Notes: generated from the letters alone by a model not told the origin. Counted from the first letter of the stretch, positions 51,961-61,516 are shown. The stretch: DNA of 64,000 nt from Lichenicoccus sp965276875 (GCF_965276875.1 NZ_OZ255701.1:4154001-4218000), one strand, 5' to 3'. Program-made: numbers and translations.

Positions 51961-54477
51961 TCAGCTGGCGGATTGCCCGGGCGGGTGCTTGGCTCCGCGC
52001 CAGGCGTCTTCGAGGCCGGTCAGCTCCTGACGCAGTCGCCGGACGAGTGCGGGCCCATCCGCGGCCAGGCTTGCCGACGTGACGGTGCGGATCGTCGCGG
52101 CATCGCGGATCGAGGCCGCGCCGATATTGGCGCCGGCGCTGCACAGCGCGTGCAGCTCGCAGCGAAAGCCGGTCATGTCGCGCGCCACCATGGCCGCCTC
52201 GATGCGGCCGATCAACACGCCGGCGTCGGCGACGAAGCCTTCGAGCAGCTCGTTGACGAACGCAGGGCCGCCCAGGCCCCGGAGCTCGGCCAGCACGTCC
52301 AGATCGAGAGCCGGCAGCCGCTTGGAAAAGCGGGGGTGCTCGCTGATCGCCGTCACCGCCCTGTCGTCGGGCACGACCTTGAGGTTGGCGAGATGGTCGT
52401 GGCATTGTGCCGGCAGCATCGCCTCGATCAACGCCACCAGCCGCGTCGGGGTCACCGGCTTGGTGATGCAGGCGTCCATCCCGGCCTGCAGGCAGGCACG
52501 TTCGGTCTCGGCGGTGGCGTCCGCGGTCAGCGCCAGGATCGGCAGATGCGGCGCCGGCGCTGCTGCCAGGCGGAACATGCGGGTGGCTTCGAGCCCGTTC
52601 ATGCCGGGCATGTTGACGTCCATCAGCACCAGATCGAACCCCCCGCCCTCCATCGCGTCCAGCGCCTGCAGACCGTCCTCGACCAGTGATATGCGATGGC
52701 CCGCACGCTCGAGGATCTTGCCGATCACCCGGCGGTTGATCTCGTTGTCGTCGGCGACCAGGACATGCAGGGTGGAGGTGCTTCGTGTCGGCGCCGTATC
52801 CCGGTGCGGCGGAGGCGTGGCAGGACACCCGGCGGCGCCGACCGCGCAGCCGCGCGACCAGTCTTCCTCTGCTGCCGCAACGCTCAGCGTGGTGTTGAAA
52901 TGGCGCTTGAGCATCGAGGGCGGCAGCGGCGGCACCGGGCCTGCGCAGAGCAGCACGCGCGGGATCGCGCCGCGCGGATCGAGCCGGCCCAGCAACGCGC
53001 AGTCGGACGGCAGGTCGCCGTGCGGATCGCGACGGTAGAGGAACAGGACCTCAGGTGGCGACGTCTCGCCGGCCGCAAGCAGGCCGCTGAGTGCCGTGGC
53101 TCGCCGGACTGTCATACCGTGGGCGCGCAGGTCGGTCTCGATCGGCTCGACGAGGTCGGGATCGTCGCAGAGCAGCACCGCTTTGACAGCGGACTGGATA
53201 TTGGCGTCGGGCGCCCCCCCCGGGTTCGCTGACGTCAGCGGCAGCGAGAACCAGAAGCTGCTGCCGCGACCGGGCCGGCTGTCGACGCCGATGCTGCCGC
53301 CCATCAGCGAGACCAGCTGGCGCGAGATCGCAAGCCCCAGCCCGGTTCCGCCGAAGCGATCGAGGATGGTGGGATCGGCCTGCGAGAACACCTCGAAGAT
53401 GCGGTCCTGTGCCTCGAGCGCGATGCCGATGCCGGTGTCGCTGACCTCGAAACGCAGCAGCGGCGCCTCTGAATTGCCCGCGATCGGCGCCGTCACCTCG
53501 ACGCTGAGGCACACCCCGCCGGATTGGGTGAACTTGATCGCGTTGGCGGCGAGGTTGAGCAGCACCTCGTGCAGGTGCACGCGGTCGCCCAGGCAGTGGC
53601 GCGGCACGGCGGCGCCGACATGGACGTTGAGCCGCAACGACTTCATCCGCGCCTGGATCGCAACCAGGTCGCGCACCTCGATCAGCAGCCGGGCGATGTC
53701 CACCGCCTCGCGCGCCACCGGCATCAGCCCGGCCTCGACGCGCGAGAAATTCAGCACGCTGCCGATCAGCGACAGCAGCGCCTGGGTGCCGGTACGCATC
53801 GCCGCGAACAGGCCGCGCTGCTCCTCGTCGAGGGGAGTGTCCTCGATCAGCGAGACCGAGCCGAGAATGGCGTTCAGCGGCGTGCGCAGCTCGTGGCTGA
53901 TGGCGGCGAGGAACATGCTCTTGGCGTGGCTCGCCTCCTCGGCGGCCAGGCGGGCGCGCGACAGCCGGCGGATCAGCGCGCCGCTGTAGCTGGGCAATGC
54001 CACGAGAGCGGCGAGCAGGCTGGCCGAGAGTGCCGGCTGCTGGCGCCAGTAGGGGGTGGTGGCCGCCACCGCGGCAAAGCCGGCAAACGCGAGCGCGGTC
54101 GCGGCGAACAGCGGCTTGATGCCGAACCTGAAGCCGTTGCCCTGGATCACCCAGAAATAAAGCGGAAACAGCGCCGCGTTCCCCGGCCCGTCGAGATGCA
54201 TGCCGAGCGAAATCACGCCGAGATCGGCGATCATGGCGCAACCGGAGGTCGCGAACTGGGCGCGGCCTGGCATCAGCCGCAACCAGCCATAGAGCAGCAG
54301 GGCGAAGACCATGTAGCCGATCAGGGTGGCCAGCAAGGCCGGGCCGGCGCCTCCGGCGGCGAAATAGATCGCAATCAACAGGCCGAACAGCAGGCGATTC
54401 ATCGCCATCTCGCGGCCATGCCGGGCAGTGTCGCCGCCGAAATCCTGTCCCGGCTCGCGCGTTGCCGCCGGCCTCAT
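51961..54477 (-). CDS. rpfC: RpfC-like hybrid sensor histidine kinase (TM input - HK - REC - Hpt)
   Basis: An 838-residue sensor. Residues 28-170 form five or six membrane segments including ADLGVISLGMHL, PLYFWVIQGNGFRFGIKPLF and TPYWRQQP, which resemble the RpfC input domain. His195 (ISHELRTPLN) is the kinase phosphosite; N (LLNLAANAIKF), G1 (SDTGIGI) and G2 (GGTGLGLAI) boxes follow. Residues about 430-545 look like a degenerate receiver without an acceptor Asp. A true receiver spans about 568-690 with Asp620 (VLMDVNMPGMNG), and a C-terminal Hpt carries His776 (LHALCSAGANIGA). It is expected to sense the RpfF product and phosphorylate the regulator encoded just upstream, with which it overlaps as ATGA. 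Confidence 0.87.
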   Translation of the reverse strand: MRPAATREPGQDFGGDTARHGREMAMNRLLFGLLIAIYFAAGGAGPALLATLIGYMVFALLLYGWLRLMPGRAQFATSGCAMIADLGVISLGMHLDGPGNAALFPLYFWVIQGNGFRFGIKPLFAATALAFAGFAAVAATTPYWRQQPALSASLLAALVALPSYSGALIRRLSRARLAAEEASHAKSMFLAAISHELRTPLNAILGSVSLIEDTPLDEEQRGLFAAMRTGTQALLSLIGSVLNFSRVEAGLMPVAREAVDIARLLIEVRDLVAIQARMKSLRLNVHVGAAVPRHCLGDRVHLHEVLLNLAANAIKFTQSGGVCLSVEVTAPIAGNSEAPLLRFEVSDTGIGIALEAQDRIFEVFSQADPTILDRFGGTGLGLAISRQLVSLMGGSIGVDSRPGRGSSFWFSLPLTSANPGGAPDANIQSAVKAVLLCDDPDLVEPIETDLRAHGMTVRRATALSGLLAAGETSPPEVLFLYRRDPHGDLPSDCALLGRLDPRGAIPRVLLCAGPVPPLPPSMLKRHFNTTLSVAAAEEDWSRGCAVGAAGCPATPPPHRDTAPTRSTSTLHVLVADDNEINRRVIGKILERAGHRISLVEDGLQALDAMEGGGFDLVLMDVNMPGMNGLEATRMFRLAAAPAPHLPILALTADATAETERACLQAGMDACITKPVTPTRLVALIEAMLPAQCHDHLANLKVVPDDRAVTAISEHPRFSKRLPALDLDVLAELRGLGGPAFVNELLEGFVADAGVLIGRIEAAMVARDMTGFRCELHALCSAGANIGAASIRDAATIRTVTSASLAADGPALVRRLRQELTGLEDAWRGAKHPPGQSAS

Positions 54478-56606
54478 GTCAGCGTTCCCAACGGCGCTTG
54501 CAGAGCCTGCTCGCGTTGCAGGATGTCCTCGAGTTCGCCGGCCGGCACCGGCCGGCTGAAGTAGTAGCCCTGGATTTCGTCGCAGCCCTCGACCATCAGC
54601 AGGCTGAGCTGAGTGACGGTCTCCACTCCCTCGGCCATGACGCTCATGCCCAGGCTGTGACCGAGTGCCACGATCGCCCGCACGATCGCAGCATCCGGGC
54701 TCACCGTGCCGAGGTCGCGAACGAAGGCACGGTCGATCTTCAGCCGATCGACGGGGAAGTTCTTGACGTAGGCCAGCGAGGAATAGCCCATGCCGAAATC
54801 ATCGATGGCGATTTTCACGCCGAGGCTGCGCAGCGCCAGCAGGACGGCGGCGGCGGCTTGTGGATCCTCGACCAGGTCACCTTCGGTCAGCTCGAGTTCG
54901 AGCCTGGCCGGGTCCAGCCCGGTCTGTGCCAGCACGTCGGTGACGGTGCCCAGGATGTTGCGTCCGGCGAGGTCGGTGGGGGAGAGGTTGACCGCGACCC
55001 GTATCCGCGGCAGCCCCTTGGCGTGCCAGCCCGCGGCCTCCGCGCAGGCGCGCCTGAGCACCCAGTCGTCGATCATGCCGAGCAGCCCGCTCTCCTGTGC
55101 CGCCGTGAGGAACTCGCCGGGCATCAGCAGTCCGTAGCCTGGGCGGTTCCAGCGCAGCAGGGCTTCGACGCCGCTGATCCGCCCGGTCTGCAGGGTCACC
55201 TGCGGCTGGTAGTGCAGCACGAATTCGTCGCAGGCGAGTGCCCCGCGCAGGTCCGCCTTGATCCGGACCGCACGCAGCGCCCGTTCGTTCAGGTCGGGCA
55301 CGAACAGCCGAAAGCCGGAGCGCCCTTCGGCCTTGGCCTGGTACATCGCAAGATCCGCGCAGCGCAGCAGTTCCTCGACCTCGGAGCCGTCGGTCGGGTG
55401 CAAGGCGATGCCGACGCTGCAGCTGATCCGAACCTGTTCCTCGCCGAAGTTGAACGGCATGCGCAGAGCCTCCACGATCCTGCGCGCGAGCGCCTCGGCG
55501 GCCGCGTTATCGATGCAGCGGTCCTGCAGCACCGCGAACTCGTCGCCACCCAGACGCGCCACCAGACTGCCCGGTCCGGCCAGATCGACCAGGCGCCGCG
55601 CGACCTGCTTGAGCACCATGTCGCCAAGGTGATGGCCGAGGCGGTCGTTGGCCTCCTTGAAGCGATCGAGATCGATGAAGTGCAGCGCGAGCGGCGTCTC
55701 GCTGCGCGGCGCCTGCCCGAGCCTGCGTTCGAGGCGTTCGCGCAGCAGCGTGCGGTTCGGCAGGTCGGTCAACGGATCATGGCTCGCCATATGGGCAAGA
55801 CGCTGTTCGGCGCGCTTGCGTTCGGTGATGTCGAGCGAGGTGGTCAGCACGCTCTCGACTTCGTCGCTGCCGTTGCGCAACGGTGACTTCGTGGTCAGCA
55901 GGATGCGGTGTGCCCCGGTCTGGTCGACCACCTCCTCCTCGAAGCCGAGCAAGGCGTTGCCCGTACGGAACACCATCTGGTCCAGCAGGGAACTATGGCT
56001 TTCATGCACCTCGCCGAACACCGCGGCCGCATCGCCGGCCAGACGCGCGTGCATGGCGTTGGCAAACACGGTGCGTCCCTGGCGATCCCTGGCGCTGATC
56101 GCGGCGGGAACCGTGTCGATCACCTGGACCAGCGACTCGCGGCTGTCGCGCAGCAGCTTCTCGCGCGATCGCTCGCTCTGCCGCAGGTCGATCTCGAGCC
56201 GTTCCGCGCGGGTCTGCAACAGCCGATGCTGGTTGTACATGCGCAGCATGTTGCGCGAGCGGGTGACGAACTCCGCATGGTCGACCGGGCTGCGCAGGAA
56301 GTCCGTGGCGCCGGCTTGAAGGGCGGCGAGCCGGAAGGCGCGATCGTCATAGGCGGTGATCACCAGCACCGGCACGTCGGCGCAGCCGGCCAATCGGCGG
56401 AACCGTCGGGTGAACTCGGCGCCGTCCAGGGCCGGCATCTTGTAGTCGGTGATGACCAGGTCGGGCACCGTCTGCTCTGCCCAGGACAGCGCCGCCGGTG
56501 CGTCGCAAAAGGTATGCGCGGCCACGCCTTCATTGATTGTGGCGGCGAGCCGGGCATAGATCTGGCGGTTGCTCGCACGGTCATCGAGGATCGCGATAAG
56601 CGTCAT
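54474..56606 (-). CDS. Response regulator REC-PAS-GGDEF-EAL (c-di-GMP turnover), RpfG position
   Basis: A 710-residue regulator. The receiver (1-125) has Asp54 in LVITDYKMPALDG; the usual Lys-Pro is replaced by Ser-Pro in FLRSPVDH. A coiled linker leads to PAS (about 145-275), then GGDEF at 353-357 (ARLGGDEFAVLQ) and EAL from Glu481 (GVEALLRW), with IDDFGMGYSSL and QGYYFSRP. Both catalytic signatures are intact; the inhibitory RxxD before GGDEF is absent. It can in principle make and degrade c-di-GMP. Forming an operon with the RpfC-like kinase, it takes the place of the HD-GYP regulator RpfG. Confidence 0.93.
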   Translation of the reverse strand: MTLIAILDDRASNRQIYARLAATINEGVAAHTFCDAPAALSWAEQTVPDLVITDYKMPALDGAEFTRRFRRLAGCADVPVLVITAYDDRAFRLAALQAGATDFLRSPVDHAEFVTRSRNMLRMYNQHRLLQTRAERLEIDLRQSERSREKLLRDSRESLVQVIDTVPAAISARDRQGRTVFANAMHARLAGDAAAVFGEVHESHSSLLDQMVFRTGNALLGFEEEVVDQTGAHRILLTTKSPLRNGSDEVESVLTTSLDITERKRAEQRLAHMASHDPLTDLPNRTLLRERLERRLGQAPRSETPLALHFIDLDRFKEANDRLGHHLGDMVLKQVARRLVDLAGPGSLVARLGGDEFAVLQDRCIDNAAAEALARRIVEALRMPFNFGEEQVRISCSVGIALHPTDGSEVEELLRCADLAMYQAKAEGRSGFRLFVPDLNERALRAVRIKADLRGALACDEFVLHYQPQVTLQTGRISGVEALLRWNRPGYGLLMPGEFLTAAQESGLLGMIDDWVLRRACAEAAGWHAKGLPRIRVAVNLSPTDLAGRNILGTVTDVLAQTGLDPARLELELTEGDLVEDPQAAAAVLLALRSLGVKIAIDDFGMGYSSLAYVKNFPVDRLKIDRAFVRDLGTVSPDAAIVRAIVALGHSLGMSVMAEGVETVTQLSLLMVEGCDEIQGYYFSRPVPAGELEDILQREQALQAPLGTLT

Positions 56607-56776
56607 GCCCGCTATGCCACCGTCCGTGATCCAGGATCAAATCTTTGTGTAGCACCGGCGTGGCCCGCGCGCGAGCCAAGCCCGAGCCTAATCCGATCGC
56701 TTCGCGCACTCCACCAGAATGATTTCGTTCACCCTATGTTCTTGACAGAAGCGGCGCGCCGGCGGATCATCGCGAC

Positions 56777-57883
56777 ATGCAAGGTACGACAGACGCCGCC
56801 CCCCCGCTGCGCAAGGGTCGGGGCGTGTCAACCAATAGCGCGAACCGGTTCGAGCGCCTCACGGTGGCGCCCTTCGATGACGGCTGGGCCAGCATCGAAG
56901 CCGAGAGCCTCGCTCCGCCGCCGCTCCCGACGACCCTCGCGCGCGACGCGAGCCGCAGCGCCATCGCCTGGAACCAGTCGCCCGATCTCGGGTTTGACCG
57001 CGCCGTCAATCCCTACCGCGGCTGCGAGCATGGCTGTGTCTATTGCTATGCGCGCCCGAGCCACGCGTATCTCGGCTATTCGCCGGGCCTCGATTTTGAA
57101 ACGAAGCTGACCTACAAGCCGGAGATCGCGGCACTGCTCGAACGCGAACTGCGCAGGCCGGGCTATGTGCCGCAGCCGATCGCGCTCGGCTCCAACACCG
57201 ATCCCTACCAGCCGGTCGAGCGCACGTTGGCGCTGACCCGCTCGGTGCTGGAGGTGCTGGAGCGCTTCGGCCATCCGCTCAGCATCGTCACCAAATCGGC
57301 CGGCGTGCTGCGCGATCGCGATATCCTCTCGCGCATGGCCGCGCGCGGCCTGGTGCGGGTCTGGCTGTCGGTCACCACGCTTGATGCGGAGCTTGCCCGG
57401 CGGATGGAGCCGCGCGCGGCCAACCCGCAGCGCCGCCTCGCGGCACTTACCGGCCTTGCCGACGCCGCCATCCCGGCCGGCGTGCTGGCTGCCCCGATGA
57501 TCCCCGGCCTCAACGACAGCGAACTCGAGCGCATCCTGACCGCGGCGCGCGATGCCGGCGCCACCGATGCAGGCTATGTGCTGCTGCGCCTGCCGCTGGA
57601 GCTGCGCGAGATGTTCACCACGTGGCTGCACCAGCATTATCCTCGCCGTGCCCAGCACGTGCTCAACCTGATCCGCGAGACCCGCGCGGGCGGCCTCAAC
57701 GACAGCCGCTTCGGCCATCGCTTCCGCGGCCAGGGCGTCTATGCCGACATGCTCTCGCAACGTTTCGCGCGCTGCGTGCGGGCGCTCGGATTGGCAAACC
57801 CGATGTCGCTGAGCACGGGTCAGTTCGCGGTCCCGGTTGCCGGTGGCAAGCTGGTGAATGCCGCACAGATGTTGCTTTTCTGA
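56777..57883 (+). CDS. PA0069 family radical SAM protein
   Basis: A 368-residue radical SAM protein. The cluster motif is C83-x3-C87-x2-C90 in NPYRGCEHGCVYCYARPSHAYLG, followed by LGSNTDPYQPVER and VTKSAGVLRDRDIL. This is the COG1533/SplB-related PA0069 family. SplB repairs spore photoproduct, but the reaction of the PA0069 group is unknown. It is divergent from the rpf regulator gene across a 170-base gap that presumably holds both promoters. Confidence 0.9.
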   Translation: MQGTTDAAPPLRKGRGVSTNSANRFERLTVAPFDDGWASIEAESLAPPPLPTTLARDASRSAIAWNQSPDLGFDRAVNPYRGCEHGCVYCYARPSHAYLGYSPGLDFETKLTYKPEIAALLERELRRPGYVPQPIALGSNTDPYQPVERTLALTRSVLEVLERFGHPLSIVTKSAGVLRDRDILSRMAARGLVRVWLSVTTLDAELARRMEPRAANPQRRLAALTGLADAAIPAGVLAAPMIPGLNDSELERILTAARDAGATDAGYVLLRLPLELREMFTTWLHQHYPRRAQHVLNLIRETRAGGLNDSRFGHRFRGQGVYADMLSQRFARCVRALGLANPMSLSTGQFAVPVAGGKLVNAAQMLLF

Positions 57884-57913
57884 ATCTTCCGCGCGTCGCT
57901 CTGGGATTTTGCC

Positions 57914-58804
57914 CTACGGCAATACCACCGCACCCTCGCGCTTGGCCTTCTGTTCGGGCTCGACATGGATGTTGATGAGCGCGTCGCCCAGGTCGCGTCG
58001 CAGCGCGGTTTCGATACGGTCGCAGATCTCATGCGCGGTCTGCACCGCCATCTGCGCCGGCACCACCAGGTGAAATTCGACGAAGGTCATCGAACCGACG
58101 CAACGGGTGCGCACGTCGTGCGCCTCGATGGCGCCTTCGGCGTTTTCTGCGATCACCCGGCGGATGTCCTCGACCGCGTGCGGATCGGTGACCTCGTCCA
58201 TCAGGCCGCCGATCGAGCTGCGCACCATCTCATAGCCGACGCGCAGGATATTGATCGCGATCAGCGCCGCCAGCAGCGGGTCGAGCCAGAGCCAGCCGGT
58301 CAGCGGCACCAGGGTGAAGCCGGCGAGCACCGCCGCCGAGGTCCAGACATCGCTCATCACATGCCGCCCGGCGGCGGCCAGCGCCGGCGAGCGGCGGCGG
58401 CGGCCGACGCGGCTGAGCACGAGCGCCCAGACCCAGTTCAGCGCGCTGGCGGCGGCATTCAAGGCGATGCCCTGGGCCGGCGCTGTCGGCACGTGCGGGT
58501 GCTGCAGGCCGAACCAGGCCTGCCGCCCGATGGCAAAGGCGGTCAGCAGCACCAGCGCGCCTTCGACCACGGCTGAGAGATATTCCGCCTTGTAGTGGCC
58601 ATACGGGTGGTTGGCGTCAGCGGGCCTGGCGCTCACCGAAAGTGCCAGCAGGCCGCCCAGGGCGGCGACGACGTTGATGATGCACTCGATCGCGTCCGAG
58701 TAGAGGGCAACGCTGCCGGTCGCGACGTAGGCTGCATATTTCAGGGCGAGTGCCACCGCGCTGACCGCAAGGCTGGCCCAGCCGAGCCTGAGAACCTGGC
58801 TCAT
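57914..58804 (-). CDS. Cation diffusion facilitator, FieF-like
   Basis: A 296-residue CDF exporter with about six helices. The helix-2 site reads YSDAIECIINV and the helix-5 site RHVMSDVWTS, giving a D/E and H/D set different from the classical Zn HxxxD pair. HPYGHYKAEYLSA lies between helices 2 and 3, and the C-terminal cytoplasmic domain ends INIHVEPEQKAK. Iron, manganese or zinc export are all possible. It is 36 bases downstream of a second CDF gene. Confidence 0.9.
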   Translation of the reverse strand: MSQVLRLGWASLAVSAVALALKYAAYVATGSVALYSDAIECIINVVAALGGLLALSVSARPADANHPYGHYKAEYLSAVVEGALVLLTAFAIGRQAWFGLQHPHVPTAPAQGIALNAAASALNWVWALVLSRVGRRRRSPALAAAGRHVMSDVWTSAAVLAGFTLVPLTGWLWLDPLLAALIAINILRVGYEMVRSSIGGLMDEVTDPHAVEDIRRVIAENAEGAIEAHDVRTRCVGSMTFVEFHLVVPAQMAVQTAHEICDRIETALRRDLGDALINIHVEPEQKAKREGAVVLP

Positions 58805-58840
58805 TGCACTTTCATGGGGGCGCTTTCATGGGCCCCGCTT

Positions 58841-59803
58841 TCAGAGGGCGCCCTCCATCGCCTGGGCGCAGCGCCCGCCGCTGCCCTGTTCGATCTGGAA
58901 GGTGGCATGGCCGATGCCGTGATGCGTTGCCAGCGCCTCGGCGGCATGGGCCAGCAGCGCATCGTCGATCTGACCCAACGGCCTGATCAGGTGCGCGGTC
59001 AGCGCCGTCTCGGTCGTGGACATGCCCCAGATATGCAGGTCGTGCAGGTCGGTCACCCCCGGCAACTGGCGCAGGAACTGCTCCACTGCCGCCCTGTCGA
59101 TCCCGGGCGGCACCGCGTCCAGCGCCAGGTCGAGCGACTGTCGCAGCAGCGACCAGGTGCCGGCAACGATCACCGCCGCCACCGCGAGGCTGACCACCGG
59201 GTCGATCCAGCGCCAGCCGGTGAACCAGATCGCCGCCCCCGCCACCACTACCGCCGCCGCCATCAAAGCGTCCGACGCCATGTGCAGGAAGGCCGCGCGC
59301 AGGTTCAGGTCGCCCTTGCGGCCGGACATGAACAGCAGCGCGGTGGCACCGTTGATCACGATGCCGACCGCCGCCACGATCATCACCACGCGGCCCGCGA
59401 CCCCCACGGGATGCAGCAGACGCAGGATCGCCTCCCAGGCAATACCGCCGGTGACCAGCAGCAGGACCACGGCGTTGCTCAGTGCCGACAGGATCGAGGA
59501 GCGCCGCAGGCCGTAGGTGAAGCGCAGCGTCGGACGCCTGCGGCCGAGGCCCGCTGCGAGCCAGGCGCAGGCGAGGCCGAGCACGTCGCTAAGATTATGG
59601 CCGGCGTCAGCGAGCAACGCCATCGAATGCGCGAGCACGCCCCAGGCTGCCTCGCCACAGACATAGGCGATGTTGAGCGCAATGCCGATCGCGAAGGCGC
59701 GGCCGAAACTGGCCGGAGCATGCCCGTGTCCTGCATGAGAGTGTCCGGTATGCCCATTCCCGGCATGCCCGTGTTCATGGTCATGATCATGTGGGTTCGT
59801 CAT
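58841..59803 (-). CDS. Cation diffusion facilitator, CzcD/ZitB-like zinc exporter
   Basis: A 320-residue CDF. A His/Asp/Gly-rich N-terminus (about residues 5-28) precedes six helices. The zinc site is the HxxxD pair of helices 2 and 5: LLADAGHNLSDVLGL and FLHMASDALMAAA. The C-terminal domain has LHDLHIWGMSTTETALTAHL. These features fit Zn/Co/Cd antiporters of the CzcD/ZitB type. It is probably co-transcribed with the FieF-like gene. Confidence 0.93.
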   Translation of the reverse strand: MTNPHDHDHEHGHAGNGHTGHSHAGHGHAPASFGRAFAIGIALNIAYVCGEAAWGVLAHSMALLADAGHNLSDVLGLACAWLAAGLGRRRPTLRFTYGLRRSSILSALSNAVVLLLVTGGIAWEAILRLLHPVGVAGRVVMIVAAVGIVINGATALLFMSGRKGDLNLRAAFLHMASDALMAAAVVVAGAAIWFTGWRWIDPVVSLAVAAVIVAGTWSLLRQSLDLALDAVPPGIDRAAVEQFLRQLPGVTDLHDLHIWGMSTTETALTAHLIRPLGQIDDALLAHAAEALATHHGIGHATFQIEQGSGGRCAQAMEGAL

Positions 59804-59871
59804 CGCGCCTCGATAGGGCGTTTGCGAGGCGGATGGTAGGCCGATCCACGGCCTTGGGCTACACAGCCGCG

Positions 59872-61494
59872 ATGCTGCGACTGAACGAACTCAAGCTGCC
59901 GCTCGAGCATCCGCCTGAGGCGCTGGAGCAGGCGGTGATCGAACGGCTCGGCCTTGGGCCGGGTGAGCTGTTGTCCTGGCGGATCGTCCGGCGCGGCCAC
60001 GACGCCCGCCGCCGCGGCGCGATCCGGCTGGTCTATAGTCTCGACCTCGCCTTGCGCGACGAGGATGCGGCACTTGTGCGCCATGCGGCACTGACCCGCG
60101 CCCCGGAGGCCTGCTACCGGCCGGTCGCGCTGCCTCCGCCGCCGCTCCTGCGCCCGGTGGTGATTGGTGCGGGCCCTTGCGGGCTGCTCGCCGCCCTGGT
60201 GCTGGCGCAGCTCGGGTTGCGGCCGCTGATCCTTGAGCGCGGCCGGATTGTCCGCCGTCGCACCGTCGATACGTTCGCATTCTGGCGCCGCGCCGAACTC
60301 ACCCCCGAGAGCAACGTGCAGTTCGGCGAGGGCGGTGCCGGCACCTTCTCCGATGGCAAGCTCTACAGCCAGGTCTCGGACCCGCACCAGTATGGGCGCA
60401 AGGTGCTCCAGACGTTTGTCCAGGCCGGGGCGCCGGCGGAGATCCTGGTCGTCGCCAAGCCGCATATCGGCACCTTCCGCCTGGTCAGCATGGTCGAGAG
60501 CCTGCGCGCCTCGATCGAGGCGCTCGGCGGCGAATATCGCTTCGAAAGCCAGGTCACGCGCTTTCATCTCGATACCGGCGCGAACGGGCGGCATCGGATC
60601 GAGGCGCTGGAACTGGCCGACGGCAGCACGATTGCCGCCCGCCAGGTGGTGTTGGCGATCGGCCACAGCGCCCGCGACAGCTTCGAGGCGCTGCACGCGG
60701 CGGGGATTGCGATGCACGCCAAGCCGCTGTCGATCGGTGTTCGCATCGAGCATCCGCAATCGCTGATCGACGCCGCACGGTTTGGACCGCAGGCCGGCCA
60801 TAAGCTGCTCGGTGCCGCCGACTACAAGCTGGTGCACCACGCGAGCGGCGGCCGCGGCGTCTATAGCTTTTGCATGTGCCCGGGGGGCACCGTGGTCGCC
60901 GCCGCCTCCGAGCTTGGCGGCGTGGTGACCAACGGCATGAGCCAGTATTCTCGCGCCGAGCGCAACGCAAACGCCGGCATCGTGGTCGGGCTGCAGCCTG
61001 GCGACTTCGCGCTCCACGCGAACGGATTCGACCCCGGCGGGCCGCTCGCCGGAATCGGTTTTCAGCGGCATTGGGAGCGTCGCGCCTTTGTCGTCGGCGG
61101 CGGCGACTACCGCGCGCCCGCGCAACGGGTAGGCGATTTCCTCGCCGGCCGCGCCTCGACCACGCTCGGCGCGGTGATACCGTCCTACAAGCCCGGTGTG
61201 ACACCAGCCGACCTTGCCGCGTGCCTGCCCGATTTCGCGACAGTCGCGATCCGCGAGGCGCTGCCGCACTTCGACCGTCGCATCCCCGGTTTTGCGTTGG
61301 CGGATGCAGTAATGACCGGCGTGGAGACGCGCACCTCCTCGCCGCTGCGCATCCCGCGCGGCGAGGACGGCCAGAGTCTCAACACCGAAGGGCTGTTCCC
61401 GGCCGGCGAAGGGGCAGGCTATGCCGGCGGCATCCTGTCGGCGGCCATCGACGGTATCCGCGCCGCGGAGGCGGTGGCGCGCGCCCTGGCATAG
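59872..61494 (+). CDS. FAD-dependent oxidoreductase, COG2509 family
   Basis: A 540-residue flavoprotein. An N-terminal 80-residue domain (LPLEHPPEALEQAVIERLGL) precedes the FAD motif VVIGAGPCGLLAALVLA. EGGAGTFSDGKLYSQV, VAKPHIGTFRLV, FCMCPGGTVVAAASELGGVVTNGMSQYSR and the terminal PAGEGAGYAGGILSAAIDGIRAAEAVA are characteristic of this uncharacterised dehydrogenase family. ATG at 59872 is preferred to an in-frame upstream start. The substrate is unknown. Confidence 0.9.
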   Translation: MLRLNELKLPLEHPPEALEQAVIERLGLGPGELLSWRIVRRGHDARRRGAIRLVYSLDLALRDEDAALVRHAALTRAPEACYRPVALPPPPLLRPVVIGAGPCGLLAALVLAQLGLRPLILERGRIVRRRTVDTFAFWRRAELTPESNVQFGEGGAGTFSDGKLYSQVSDPHQYGRKVLQTFVQAGAPAEILVVAKPHIGTFRLVSMVESLRASIEALGGEYRFESQVTRFHLDTGANGRHRIEALELADGSTIAARQVVLAIGHSARDSFEALHAAGIAMHAKPLSIGVRIEHPQSLIDAARFGPQAGHKLLGAADYKLVHHASGGRGVYSFCMCPGGTVVAAASELGGVVTNGMSQYSRAERNANAGIVVGLQPGDFALHANGFDPGGPLAGIGFQRHWERRAFVVGGGDYRAPAQRVGDFLAGRASTTLGAVIPSYKPGVTPADLAACLPDFATVAIREALPHFDRRIPGFALADAVMTGVETRTSSPLRIPRGEDGQSLNTEGLFPAGEGAGYAGGILSAAIDGIRAAEAVARALA

Positions 61495-61516
61495 CGGCCA
61501 GCGTTGCACTCGCGAT

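Noticed and set aside
58595..59839. A 414-codon plus-strand frame opposite the CDF genes
   Set aside because: It mirrors two well-defined cation diffusion facilitators; the composition (Gln/Arg/His-rich) is typical of antisense high-GC frames.
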